A stretch of DNA of 27,663 nt from Gnetum montanum (GCA_015680685.1 MNCI01004338.1:479840-507502); one strand, 5' to 3'; shown: positions 9,363 to 19,758, numbered from the stretch's first letter. Notes: generated by a model from the letters alone, not told the origin. Numbers and translations: made by a program.

Positions 9363-10639
9363 AAACCAAGTATAGCATCTGAAGCTAAGGCATAGCGTTT
9401 GGATGCTGGATGGGGCACCTGGGTGAGAAAACCAAGTGTTGGATGCATCGTCTGAGAAGAAAACTTAGATCTGGATGCTGTGAATAGCATCAGAAAAGAG
9501 AGATAAGGATGATGGATGCTGTAAATAATGTATGAAATTGGCAGAGAGTGCAGGACACTGAGGGCAGTGTCTAGATCTAAGAGGGAAAGCTGCAAGATGT
9601 TGTGATTCAAGCAGGAACATGCCTAGAAAACTCTGAAATAGCGTTTGGACTGGAAAATAGGATTTATCAGCAGGAAATAGCACCTGAATGCTAGGAACAA
9701 GGTAGAGTAGGAATGCTGGCACTAACAACAATGTGTGAACGCTGGATCTAGGATGCTAAGAGGCGAATCTAACAGAGAAAGGGCCCTCCTTCTAGCTCCG
9801 TTTTACTGTACCATTCGAAATTATTAGTGAGAGGCTAGAATGAACGGACATCGAGAGATCCACGGATGAAATAGTAAGACCCTGCCTTCACTTGAGGGCA
9901 AGCTGGAAATCAACGGAGGCAAGGTGCCTTGAATGGTCCACACAAGGATCAAAAGAGGACTTCCCTAAATGTATGCAATTGCGATGTGTTGGGTTATACG
10001 TAGAAAAATGAAAAACTAAATGTAAACGAATGAAAATGAATGTAAACTATTTAAATGATAAATAATGAAAATAGAAAAAATGTGAATAGGAACAATAATG
10101 TAAACTGTAAGAATTTGGGCAATAATGCAAACTGTTTGTATTGATAAACAATTAGAATGTGCACCAGTCAAAACGCAGTTGCAGAGTGGTCTCAAGGTGG
10201 ACGTTTAGCCCTGATGGATGAGAGTAGGTGCTGGGAAGATGCAAGTTTTGGATTGCAGGTGTACAGTGTCCAAGCCTGTATGAAGCCCAGCGTATGATAT
10301 TGATGCATAAATTTCCTAAGTGTGTCAGATTCCAATTTTTTAAACCTTGATCTAGTGGAAAAATAGGGGATTTATAGGATCTTGGGCATGATATTCGAAT
10401 CTGGCAGAAGATTAGTGGCTGCGGGGTGAGAAAAATTTGGATCGGGTGACAAGTGTGTGCCTTGATCGGATACATGAAATGTTACAATGTACAGCATCTA
10501 GCATGACCAAGTCTTATGCTAGCGTGTGCAATCCACTGCGTAAGAGCTTGGCATGCTCAAAGAATAATGAAAGCAAATTAACAAAATAATGCTTTGTTAC
10601 AACAAATAAGTTTCTCTCTGGCTTTCTGAAACTGTGGTC
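9363..10639. other. Non-coding DNA, probable leader/LTR remains of the gypsy element
   Basis: No convincing gene. GGATGCTG-type words recur at 9400-9750. 9985-10150 is A-rich with several ATGTAAAC copies. 10470-10550 again carries AGCATGACC/AGCGTGTGC words like the array to its right. I searched by eye for tRNA-Met-, Asp- and Lys-type PBS complements on the minus strand and found none. Confidence 0.5.
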
Positions 10640-11695
10640 TGGCGTGTCCTGGCATCTTAGTGTCAACGTCCAGCATCTGGTGTATGATCATCCAGCATAT
10701 GAAACAAAAATGATGAATTTGGAGCTCACTTTTGATCTCTAAAGCCTATTCCAAGAGTGTATCTAGATGCCTAAGGTCCAAAGGGTGCTGCTTATCAAGT
10801 TTGAGCTCGTTCGGAGGTTTTTTTGGGTCTGTTTTGGTTGGTCACGCTGTGCAACGTGACCAAAGTGTGAACCCAGTGTGACAAAGTATTCGTGCTCTAT
10901 TTTGACCTAATTTTTGGATGCTGATCCCCTTTTTCTGATGCCTAACTACTGCTTGTTCTCCGAGGTGATCTGGGTGTTGATTTTGACTTTGTTCTGTTTC
11001 TGGTTCGGGCCTGTTTAGTTTGATCACACTGTGCTTACGCTGTGCAGCGTGACTAAAGTGTGGCCCCAGCATGACCAAGCTTAAATGCCACATTCAAAGT
11101 CCAAATTTTGATTTTCTAGAGCTTCTAATCATACACAACAACTACCCAATCCCCGAGAGTCAAATCCATGTCAAAATTTTTCCTTGAGACGCCTGAATTG
11201 GGCTGTTTCAGCTTGGTCACACTATCCATGCGATGTGCAGCGTATGAAAATGTAGCTCAACATAAACAACTAAAAATACCTCATTTAAGGACCCAAATTT
11301 TAATTTTCTAGAGGCTGGAAGCTGCCGGGGGCCTTGGTGAAGGTCATGGAAGGTCCTTGTGCTTGATTTCGGCCTATTTTGACTCATTTTTAGGGCTTCA
11401 AAAGTTGGTTACGCTGATCCTTACGCTGTGTAGTGTAAGCCAGCATGACCAAAGTGTACTTAGTCTGAACTAAGCATCTTGAGCTTGGAAATTGTGATTC
11501 TAGATGCTAGAAGTTGGTGTAGTCACCTATGGGCCCTAGGGGGACCTTTCCTGTTGAAACGTGAACCATCGGGGGCTATTTTGGAGGCCTCCAAGTTTGG
11601 TCATGTTGTACTCATGTTTGGGCAGTTGCATGACTTAACTTCAATCTTGTCTGAAAGCGCTAGGCCAAAAATTTTTGGTTTTTTAACTAAGTTCT
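10640..11695 (+). repeat. Tandem array, ~192 bp monomer, 5-6 copies
   Basis: The anchor TTGGTCAC (or TTGATCAC/TTGGTTAC/TTGGTCAT) falls at 10838, 11020, 11213, 11405 and 11597, so the steps are 182, 193, 192 and 192 bp. A weaker unit precedes 10838. Each monomer starts with CGCTGTGCA(A/G)CGTGAC-like sequence and AGTGTG / CAGCATGACC words, followed by AAATTTTGATTTTCTAGAGC(T)-like sequence. In the first clear unit GGTCACG and CGTGACC are perfect 7-bp arms around an 8-nt loop. The array stops where gag of the next element begins. Confidence 0.85.
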
Positions 11696-13091
11696 GATAG
11701 TCTCCCCTGGGCATATGTCCCAAGGGTTCTCCTAGTTTCATACCTTAGCCCATCTACAAAATGATGAAGTTGATCCTGTTGTGCATAACCATGGCCCAGG
11801 CAACGATGTAACAATGCATAGTAGCAGAACATGGAAATATCCAAGGGGCCATGAGTACCTTGCTTCCATCCTTGGATCTACTTATGAAAATTAGACACTT
11901 TGTAGTACATCTAATATTTATCGTTGAAGAGTTCTAACATCGTACTCAACCTCCTAATGGTTTCCAGTTCTAAGGATTGGTACCAATTCTCTGCTTCCTT
12001 TATGAGTGTCCTGGGAAACAACTTCATTTTTTGCCACTCGTTCTCTATGTTCTACAAGGTGTAGGCATCATGGAATGCCTATAAATTATTCTGAGGATCA
12101 GCATTATATCCCCCTTCAAAGTGTGGATATTTTTCATATCTAATCTTTTGATCTGACTATCCTTTTGATGCCTTGTTAGTATTCTCACCTCCTCCGTTAT
12201 ATCTAACATACTTCGGGTGGCAAGTAAGGGTTCGTCATGATCATCTCTTTCATGACATCTATGATGTCTACGTTGTTTCCTACTTTTCCTTCATTCATGC
12301 CTAGACTCTCTAGACTACCCTCGTCCTCTCTCTCGACTCTCTCGTCGAGGTCTCTCATTTTTCCTACCTCTATCCTCATTTTTATGCTTTCTATGGCTGC
12401 ACCCTAATGTGGAAGGAGAAGAAGAAGGAGAACCATCATCATGAAAATGTTTCTTACCTTCTCTTTGATGGCTTCGGCCCCGATCATGATGATAATCTGA
12501 GTGCCCATCCTTGTCATGTGTTGTTGTTCCATCAGTGAATAGCTGGTGTTCATGAGGATCAAAACCAGAGTTGTGTATTGTGGAGCGTAGGTTCTGATAC
12601 CCCACCTCTTCACTTTCGTTAGGAGGGGGAACATCATTTGATGGAGAACCCGTTATAAGTGGTTCACCATCTCCAATTTTACCTAGGATGTGTGGGACCC
12701 CTTTTCCCTTCAACAATGTATGGTGGCTCTCCTACCTTGAGTCCCTTAGATGTTGTGCTTCTATGGGATGATAATCCCTTGTGTCAAAGTCACCTATAAC
12801 GTATTCATCATAGAGCTGTGTCATGCCTATCTGTGCTAGAGCACAGAGAAGCATGTTAGCGACTGCATGATCTGGAGGTAACACTATGTTACCTTGCAAG
12901 TCTCCCCAGTGCATCTGTTCATTCTAATGGAGGATAAAAGTAAAATTGGATATGTACTCATCGGGATGAGTATATACCACCCTATATTGTTGAGGAACTA
13001 GCTGATTTTGGTTATGTGTTTTAGACTGCCGATTGTTTCTAGTATGATCCCTAGGTGGTGTAATGCTCTTATGAGAAGAAGAAGGAGACAT
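11690..13091 (-). pseudogene. Gag of relic 1
   Basis: The frame starts MSPSSSHKSITPP at 13091. It continues through MHWGDLQGN ... GDFDTRDYHPIEA (12914-12732), then a 133-residue stretch (12716-12315) with HDRGRSHQREG, a Ser run and a strongly basic RKHKNEDRGRKNERPRRES tail. The gag core follows (about 12100-11930): WQKMKLFPRTLIKEAENWYQSLE, which matches the Retrotrans_gag signature, and then DGLRYETRRTLG and AQGRLSEL at 11740-11695. Stops at about 12734, 12915, 12055 and 12085 are mostly TAG at Gln positions. The highly charged Arg/His/Ser part precedes the core rather than following it, which is unusual for a nucleocapsid-like region. Confidence 0.8.
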
Positions 13092-13215
13092 TGTGTCTTA
13101 TTCAGTGTGTTGATTAACCATTATATAATTTTTCATTTAATTAACCCTAAGGTTCATTTAAGCTCCCAACGATGTGAGTGATTTCCTATGTTCTACTTAG
13201 CGCACAAACACTTAG

Positions 13216-13233
13216 TCCACAGCAATAGTGCCA
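13216..13233 (-). promoter_or_regulatory. Primer binding site, decayed tRNA-Asp type
   Basis: The minus strand reads TGGCACTATTGCTGTGGA. It matches the plant tRNA-Asp-type PBS TGGCGCCGTTGCCGGGGA at 13 of 18 bases, with four of five differences being transitions. It lies two bases inside the LTR end (CA at 13236-13235) and 125 nt before gag. Confidence 0.7.
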
Positions 13234-13234
13234 A

Positions 13235-13850
13235 TGATGAGTGGCGAGGTACCCCTACACTCAACCATACAAATACGAGCGTAGCACACGTGATACGGTC
13301 GAACTCCACATAGTAAGTGCCTACATGCCTTATGTAACACTTAAGGTTAATTATTCATTGTCTTCCCAGACTTACTTGTAGTTGTCACGGTTGTATGGTT
13401 AAGTACGTCCAAGGTATATGATTTTTATGTCTTTTCGATTTTATCTCCTATGCTGACAAGGTGAAGAATGAAGATATTAATTAACTAACTTTAACTAACT
13501 AACTAAGTCTTAATTAACCTAGCATCAGCATCCATTCCAACTTACCATTCACACCCTNAAGTTCGTCTTTATTTTCGTACACAAACATGTGTTTAGGTAT
13601 AATATTTGCTCAAATAAAGATCTGTTCACTTTGGAGCTCCTACTATGAGCACATGGAAAATATTCTATCTCTGGAGGGATCAAACTGCTAGAGTTTTGCT
13701 ATGGTCTAGGCCTAGAATGAGAAACAAGGGAGAGCTGCCTCTTATTTATAGATTTGACGATGGACCACGATATTGCGGGGGAAGACATGATATCACGTAC
13801 GCGATATCATGGCCCATGCGATATCGCGTCCCATCACTTGTACATTTTGG
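13235..13850 (-). repeat. 5' LTR of relic 1
   Basis: It ends CTCATCA next to the PBS, as the LTR of relic 2 does, and the terminal 60 bases of the two align (CTC(A)ACCATA / CCCAACCATA blocks, plus-strand view). The TATA box lies at 13750-13741. The outer end is not fixed. One N is present at 13557. Confidence 0.65.
13741..13832 (-). promoter_or_regulatory. U3 promoter: TATA box with GATATC palindromes
   Basis: The minus strand has TATAAATAAG at 13750-13741. Upstream of it, at 13767-13832, are four GATAT(C/T) units, including the near palindromes CATGATATCACG, CGCGATATCATGG and CATGCGATATCGCG. The same arrangement recurs in the LTRs at 17130-17238 and 27071-27135. Confidence 0.6.
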
Positions 13851-13869
13851 ATAATTGAAAATTCTTAGT

Positions 13870-14700
13870 TGTTGAACACTATGTGTCTTTTGGTTTAGTA
13901 TCCCTTACTCTCTCTTGTGTGCACACTTGTTTTTCACATTTGTTGTGGATAGGTGTAATAACTATGTTGACATTCTAGAAGGTTAATCCACAACTGCACC
14001 CTTCATTTTTAGTAATAATGCATGGAATTTTCTATCTCTCCATAGTGATAGGTTCATCTGTTATGTTTTTCACTAGAGTGGTAATGGGTGTTGGCCCTTT
14101 CCTAGGATTGGAAGACATTGTTTTGGTGAGGAAGAGTGTTGCACCCGATTGGCCTTGTGTTGGTTTTGATGAGCCAATAGGTCTATGAGTTTTGTGCTCA
14201 TGTGTGGAAACTATCCTAAAGAAAGTATGTTTTCAAGACTATGGTTAAGAGCTAATGCATTATCATTTATGTGTATGTGTGTAGCAAAAGTGGCATTCTT
14301 TCATTGATGTTGTGGTGTTAATCCTTCCTATGTTGTTGTTGGTGACATATTATGGAGGGAAGTATGAGAATAGTGGGGATGTAATAGAGGATAAGAGGCA
14401 TGATATGGTGATCTCTTGGAAGATGTTGCAAGTTGATGATATTTGGGAGAGTGGTAATAGTGATTTAAGATAAAGGAACTAGCACTTGTGGGGGAAATAG
14501 ATTATTGAACATAATATCCATGCAGGTTCAACTAGCAATATGGATAGTGCTAGCTTGATGATGGCATTCCTCATAACTTTGGGTTTTTCCACTATGGTTG
14601 ATAGCAGGTTTTGAGGCTAACAAGAAGTCCCACTAGATTAGTATAATTGGTGGTAGAACTATCTATAATTACCTTATGAGTAAGGTAATTTCATAGGCAT
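13870..14700 (-). pseudogene. Degraded coding-like stretch, downstream part of relic 2
   Basis: Minus-strand translation gives long runs broken mostly by TAG stops where Gln would fit, with His/Gln/Thr/Ile-rich text (e.g. HHNINERMPLLLHTY). It directly continues the gag frame of relic 2 and stops near the outer end of the relic 1 LTR, so it may be what lies beyond gag in that family. No protease, RT or integrase motif was recognised. Confidence 0.3.
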
Positions 14701-14723
14701 TTGCTTTTGTATGAAGTTGGAAT

Positions 14724-16237
14724 TCAAAGTAAAAGCCCATACTCATGTAGATGTAACATAACTAGGCAACAACCCTTTTGATGATCATATTGGTAGATGT
14801 CACATCTAGCATCCTCTTTTGTGGTTGAATCTATAGCCTCTTCTCCTATAGCTATTTTCCATTTTTTCCTATAAGTGTTCCTATCTATTACTTTCTTTTG
14901 TTTTTCTCTTTTTGTTTTGATCACTTAATCCTTTTTGTGCTACCCTCTCCTCTAAGGTTTTCATGTAAGTTGTGACTTTTTAATTTATTAACTCCTACAT
15001 CTTATTTATCCTTTCTTCAATCTTAGTGATAGACTTTTGTATTGGCAAGGTTTGTTGTAAAATCACCTCATCAAGATCTACCTCTTTTTCCTCATCATAG
15101 ACATGGACCCGCTTCTTTTGAAGAGTTGGGTCCTAGTTATATTCCTCTACATTCTCTTGTTTACATAGCTCTCCTTCTTCTTTTTCCACTTGCTCAACTA
15201 GCCTTTGTATCTAATGAGCCTTTAATTTGGATAATCAACCTTGGGCATAAATCCCAAAGATCTCCCTCATTTTATTACGAAGCCCATCTATGATGTAGAG
15301 AAGTTGCTCTTTTTGAGAAAAACCATGGCCTAGACATTTATGTAGTAGATAATAATTCCTATCCAAGGCAACATCTAAGGATCCATGTTGTTCTTGCTTC
15401 CATCCTTGGATTTTTTTTTTCTCAGGTTGGATACTCTCACATAGGTTTGGTATTTTTTGTTGAAAAAAATCTAGCGTTGTGAACCACTAGTGGATTGAAT
15501 CTCATTCCAACAATCTATACCAACTTTTAGTTTCATTTATTAGTGTCTTAGGAAAGAGCTTAAGCTTTTGCCACTCACTCTCAATTTTTTGCAAGGTGTA
15601 GGCAGCATGGAAGGCTTGTAAGTGATGTTGTTGATTAGATTTATAGCCTCCATTAAATTTAGGGATGATATTCATATCAAGACTTTTGATGTGACTTTTC
15701 CTTTGATGCCTATGGGTATTCTAACTGCCTCTATTATCTATGTCATGCTCCTAGTAGCCAACAAGGGTTCATCATCATCAAACATGTCGTGGTGATGATT
15801 TCTATTTCTATTTGTCTACTTATGATGATCTCATCTATTTCTATTTCTATCTTTGTCTTCATTCCTTAGTGTATCCTTATTTCTATACCTACATTCATCC
15901 TTATTAGAACTAGACATGGAAAAGGAAGAGAAATATGGGGAACTAGGAGAATCACCATGGCTGTTATATCTCCCCCTATGGTCCCTTGATTTATCTCTTC
16001 TAATTTTGGAGAAGGTCCTAAGCCTTAAGGTCCACCTTATTCTAGGACTTACTCCATCTTCTGTAGGATTCTTTGCATTAGTTGAACATAGTCTTTAAGT
16101 GTAGTAAGGATCTACATGAGCATAGGAAATCCTTGTTGTGGTTGTTTACTCCAATTTTCCTTAGTATATATCCTATCATTTCTCCTACTAGTGTTTTCAT
16201 CATATGATGCATTATTGGCCCTATGTGAAAAAGACAT
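14724..16237 (-). pseudogene. Gag of relic 2
   Basis: It starts MSFSHRANNASYDENTSRR at 16237, followed by a decayed region with repeated EIEIEI-type text (about 15860-15800). The core is HAAYTLQKIESEWQKLKLFPKTL with WYRLLE (about 15610-15500), parallel to relic 1. DGLRNKMREIFGIYAQG follows (about 15290-15240), then an acidic and coiled-coil-like stretch (VEQVEKEEGELCKQE, ITKIEERINKM) to about 14940. The last open piece (14924-14724) has ARCDIYQYDHQKGC, possibly a decayed CCHC knuckle. The part after AQG is missing from relic 1, which ends there at the tandem array. Many stops. Confidence 0.8.
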
Positions 16238-16348
16238 GATTTTTTTATAATGTGTGCGACTTAAAATATTAAAGTTGTCTAAAAGATAGATCATTAATAC
16301 CCTTACAATGATCATGTATGATATAATTAATCTAGATAACTAGCACCA

Positions 16349-16366
16349 TCCCCAAAAATGATGCCA
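16349..16366 (-). promoter_or_regulatory. Primer binding site, decayed tRNA-Asp type
   Basis: The minus strand reads TGGCATCATTTTTGGGGA, 12 of 18 bases matching TGGCGCCGTTGCCGGGGA, with most changes C to T or G to A. Same position relative to the LTR end and gag as in relic 1. Confidence 0.7.
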
Positions 16367-16367
16367 A

Positions 16368-17330
16368 TGATGAGCAACAAGTGCCCCTACCCCCAACCAT
16401 ATGAATCACAAGCATTCACGCATAATCTAGTGGAATTCTATGGATGGGACTAGTTGTGGCATTTAGATTATTAAGCATTGATCGTAGGATGTTATCTTCC
16501 CACTTGGACTAGTGGTAGCTTTGTCACATATGGTTTAGTCCAAAGTGAGGCATATGATAATTGATGTTTTTTGGCCTTTAATACTCCTAATTTTCAACAT
16601 GATGGAAGTTTAGAATAGAAATCTAAATCTAAGTAAAGATGGTAATGTAAATCTACTCTAGCCTAGAGTAATAAGCATCTGATCTTGGCTTACCATACAC
16701 AGCTTGGGCTCATATAACTATTACTAGGTTACCAAGCGTTATGCTACTAGGTGAAGCAAGCTATAACACTACTTGGATTACCAAGTGATTGCACTTAAAT
16801 TCTTGAAACTAGTCATACTCATTCTGCTTTACTAATGAACAAGAAAGTAAAGTACTTGGAAATGTAAATGATTAAACTAAGAAAACAATAAAAACTATGC
16901 TAAGTAAAATAGTAAAATGAAGTGGATGCTGCAATGATGAAAAAAAATCTCTATCTTTATTTCTACTCATGAATTATGCCCAAGTACACTTTACTTAAAC
17001 AAATATTCTATACAATTACTCAACATCACACTATGGACATTCACTCTCTATTGCTAAGTTATGAAAACAAATTGATAGAGTTTTGTTACTAAATAATTGA
17101 AAAGTGTCCAATACATGGTAGAAGTCTCATATTTATAGGCATTTATTATAATTGTGATATCACATTTATGACATCTCAAAACAAATGTGACATCACATCT
17201 ATGACATCATAGATGTGATATAGCATCTACGATGTAGCAACCAATTAAGAAACATTGACAAGGATGCCACAACTCAAATGTAATGTAGCATCTATGATAT
17301 CTCAACCAAATAATGATTCATCACCAGCCA
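16368..17330 (-). repeat. 5' LTR of relic 2
   Basis: It ends GCTCATCA before the PBS. The inner part matches a plus-strand fragment at 26230-26365 (GCATGAATACTTGTGATT...GGTTGGG...CTCAT). TATA-like TATAAATA on the minus strand lies at 17137-17130, with GATATC/GACATC palindromes beyond it. The outer end is estimated. Confidence 0.65.
17130..17238 (-). promoter_or_regulatory. U3 promoter: TATA box with decayed GATATC/GACATC palindromes
   Basis: Minus-strand TATAAATATG at 17137, with upstream repeats of GTGATATCAC, GTGACATCAC, ATGACATCAT and GATGTGATAT (17152-17238). It is the same layout as in relic 1, with C-to-T type changes. Confidence 0.55.
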
Positions 17331-17439
17331 TCCACAAAAATAACTTGACTAGGGATAAAAAATTTAATGAGATAAAGACTAAGTAGTAGAAGGTGAAGAT
17401 CAAAAAGGAGAAAGCCATGGGGATGAATTCTTATTTGAT

Positions 17440-18180
17440 GTCATGATCAATGGGCTCAATAAGAGCATCATCACATTAACAAAGTAAAAAATGGTCTAGC
17501 CAAGGAAAACAATAGGTTTCTAAATGTTGGAAAAGAAAATAATCAATTGGAAATTCACCTAAGCCACCTTTAAAAGAAATTAGTCCAAGATAATGCAAAT
17601 GTGCATAAGTTGATAGTGGAGAATAGAACTTAGGACAAGCAGGCTAAAGGTAGCAATTGAGATCATCACATGGAAGAACAAGGACACTATGTGGAAATGA
17701 ATCAAAAACCATTATAGGAAATAGATGGACCTATAAAAGAAACAAAAATGAAAAAGAGATCCGATTAGCAAAGGCCAAAGTTAATGAAGCCTTCTAGTAG
17801 CTCTGAGATGATACATGGCAATCCATTTTTTATGGCCTCAATAGCTACAATCAAGTGGAGATTAGAATAAAGGAGTTACAAATAGAAGATAATACATAAT
17901 ATATTGAGCTTATCAACATATGCTACACAAATCTAATAATGTTAATTGCTAGTAGACCTCATATTGTATTGAAGAAATAAGTAGCCACCTTATTTTTGTT
18001 GTATAAAAATGAGTGCAAGCTCCATTACAAAGAAATTCAAATATTATAGATTACAAATGTATAGCTTAAGATACTTAAGGTTAAATTCATAGATCAAATA
18101 GATACAACGAAGAACCTAACCAAGAAAATGATAAACTACCAAGAATTGAAGATACCAGTAAATGTGTTTGACATTGAACA
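17440..18180 (+). pseudogene. Degraded coding remnant, unknown
   Basis: One plus-strand frame stays coding-like despite at least eight stops. An early coiled-coil-like part (NGLAKENNRFLNVGKENNQLEIHL, split by no stop until after LSHL) is followed by HKLIVENRT, then Lys-rich segments, and near the end NYQELKIPVNVFDIEHKHFF. Stops are largely TAG/TAA at plausible Gln/Glu codons. I do not recognise a family; it could be a gag or transposon-protein tail of an element truncated by the copia insertion at 18411. Confidence 0.35.
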
Positions 18181-18404
18181 TAAACATTTTTTTAGTGTGT
18201 TTTGTTAATGTGCATAAGATCTTTACAACTTTTTCCTATCCTTAGGAAGTGCTCATAATAGTAGCCCTAGGCATGATTTTCTAGCCAATTAATGATCTTA
18301 TGATGAAAAAGAAGAAGATTCCAACCTTGATAGAGGCATTTAGAATAAAGAGCATAGTAGCAATAGTAGTGAATCAGCTACAAGAACTACCAAGGCATAA
18401 GGAT

Positions 18405-18410
18405 CCACTA
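18405..18410. repeat. Target site duplication, left copy (CCACTA)
   Basis: CCACTA directly precedes the LTR TG at 18411 and recurs at 25285-25290 after the LTR CA. Ty1/copia elements usually duplicate 5 bp, so one matching base may be chance. Confidence 0.7.
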
Positions 18411-18725
18411 TGACTTGTTTACCTTTTGGTATGCTAAGACCATAGAAAATGGAGAATGTTAAAAATGTTCTTGTAATGTTGCAAGACTTGTGAAGGACAA
18501 GAACTAGATGATAAGATGATGAGATTGAGACAAGAGCTTAGATGAAAAAATCATGATTGAGATAACCACTTAATTTTGTTGAGATAAGAAGTAAGATGAG
18601 ACCAAGACAAGAGCTGAGTTTTTGATTTGAGATGATAAAAATTCTCAATCGAAAAATAAAGACTACAAGATGTTAAGAATGCATGAAGCCTACCAGCCAA
18701 ACAAAGATGTTCTAGTATCTACCTA

Positions 18726-18998
18726 GACATCCCAAAAGATCAATAGATGTCTGAGAGCTGAAAGCTCAGTTTTAAGTCAAGCATCCCACAAAAATAGTAG
18801 ACATACCAATTGCTATTAAGACATCTTAGCTAGGATGTTCAAAGTGAAACATCCCAATTTCCAATGGGACATCCCACCTACAAGTGGCCAATTTTTAGTG
18901 AGATGTCTCAAGCTTAAATGGGACATCCCAACTAGCTATTTCCTAGTCATTGCATAAATTTCAAGGAATGTTTGGAAAGGAAAAAGGCTATAAAATAG
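18726..18998 (+). promoter_or_regulatory. U3 enhancer-like GGGACATCCCA repeats and TATA box
   Basis: Copies of (G)GGACATCCCA or close variants fall at 18726, 18781, 18800, 18849, 18866 and 18920, partly in reverse form (AGATGTCTCA at 18901). GGGA-CA-TCCC is itself an inverted repeat. TATA box CTATAAAATAG lies at 18988-18998. The 3' LTR keeps the same layout (24439-24610, TATA at 24687-24697). Confidence 0.7.
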
Positions 18999-19435
18999 AA
19001 TGGAATCCTTGTGAAAATGACAAGTACTGTTCATTGGAATATTAAATCATTGTATACATCAAGTGAATTATTTTGTTCCTCATTTCTTTATCATTTGTGA
19101 ATTGTTTTAAGTGAGCCTAAGTGCAAAGAATTTTTAAAGTGTAGTTGCATTCTCTCCTTGATTTTTCTCTCTCTTTGTAAGGCCAATGCAATTGATGTGT
19201 TTTCTATGAGAAGGCAACTTGTGAGCTTGTTGGGACTTCATGGGGTTAAGTATGTTTCTAGCTAGAAAACACTCCTTGCAAAGCCCATGTCATTATAAAG
19301 GTTGTGGGATCCTTGAAACTACATTTTGAGCTTATTAGAACCTTATGGGGTTAAGTTTGTTTCTTGTGAGAAAATACTTTGTGTGCAGCTTAAACTTTGT
19401 AAAGGTTGTGGTGCCCTTTAAATCATATTTTATGA

Positions 19436-19612
19436 AGAGATAAAATCAAGGATTATTTCTCTAGAGCTAATGATTTAGTTGTAGCCATTCATGGGACATG
19501 AAAAGATTTACCTGAAAATGATGTTATTGTTAAAATGATTATAACTTTGTAACCTGAGTTTAGACCAAAAGTTATAAGCATGGAAGAAATTAGATATTTC
19601 TCAATTCTAAAA
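19436..19612 (+). repeat. gag-derived block inserted in the 5' LTR
   Basis: AGAGATAAAATCAAGG ... TCTCAATTCTAAAA repeats the element's own gag at about 20208-20355 almost base for base and is absent from the 3' LTR, where ...TTTTTTGAAAGAACAAATTCCAAAAGTGTGCAAGG continues directly. The LTR copy keeps about 31 bp (GATTTACCTG...GTTATTGTTA) that the internal gag has lost between AAAATGAT direct repeats. Both copies share the TGA after GGGACA. Confidence 0.85.
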
Positions 19613-19758
19613 GTCTAGAGATGTGCAAGGATTCTACCCTCTAAGTGTGAAAATATCCAAGTTGGAGAATCATGTAAATTTGAATGCAGTTTTGGTTGTC
19701 TTGGTTATTCAAATTGGGGAACTTATTCAACTCCCTTATTAAGTTCTTGGTCCTTAAG

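Larger units (their letters stand above)
11690..13850 (-). mobile_element. Ty3-type gag-only retroelement relic 1 (5' half)
   Basis: From right to left: a 5' LTR (about 13850-13235), a decayed tRNA-Asp-type PBS (13233-13216), a leader of about 125 nt, and gag from the ATG at 13091 to about 11690, where it is cut off against the 192-bp array. No pol and no 3' LTR. A parallel copy with the same architecture lies at 14724-17330. Confidence 0.8.
14724..17330 (-). mobile_element. Ty3-type gag-only retroelement relic 2 (5' half)
   Basis: Same plan as relic 1: LTR (about 17330-16368), PBS (16366-16349), 112-nt leader, gag from the ATG at 16237. The two relics align through LTR end, PBS and gag core but differ heavily, so they are separate old insertions of one family or an old duplication. 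The left limit is unclear; coding-like text continues to about 13870. Confidence 0.8.
18411..19756 (+). repeat. 5' LTR of the copia-type element (1346 bp)
   Basis: Similar over its length to 24124-25284: shared blocks include GAAGGACAAGAA, GATGATGAGATTGAGACAAGAG, the GACATCCCA cluster, TATAAAATAGAATGG and GTGCAAGGATTCTACCCTC. It ends TCCTTA where the 3' LTR has TCCTCA. It is longer than its partner chiefly because of the gag-derived block at 19436-19612. Confidence 0.9.

Noticed and set aside
9151-9378. Cys/Ser-rich minus-strand ORF resembling a small Cys-rich peptide
   Set aside because: The Cys/Ser pattern is produced by the short tandem repeat at 9240-9362; no signal peptide.
11772-11790. 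Possible sixth satellite anchor (TTGATCCTGTTGTGC)
   Set aside because: It aligns with gag of relic 2 (15297-15330), so it belongs to gag and the resemblance is chance.
15042-16098. Plus-strand ORFs of about 80 codons
   Set aside because: Antisense to gag of relic 2, whose motifs are clear on the minus strand.
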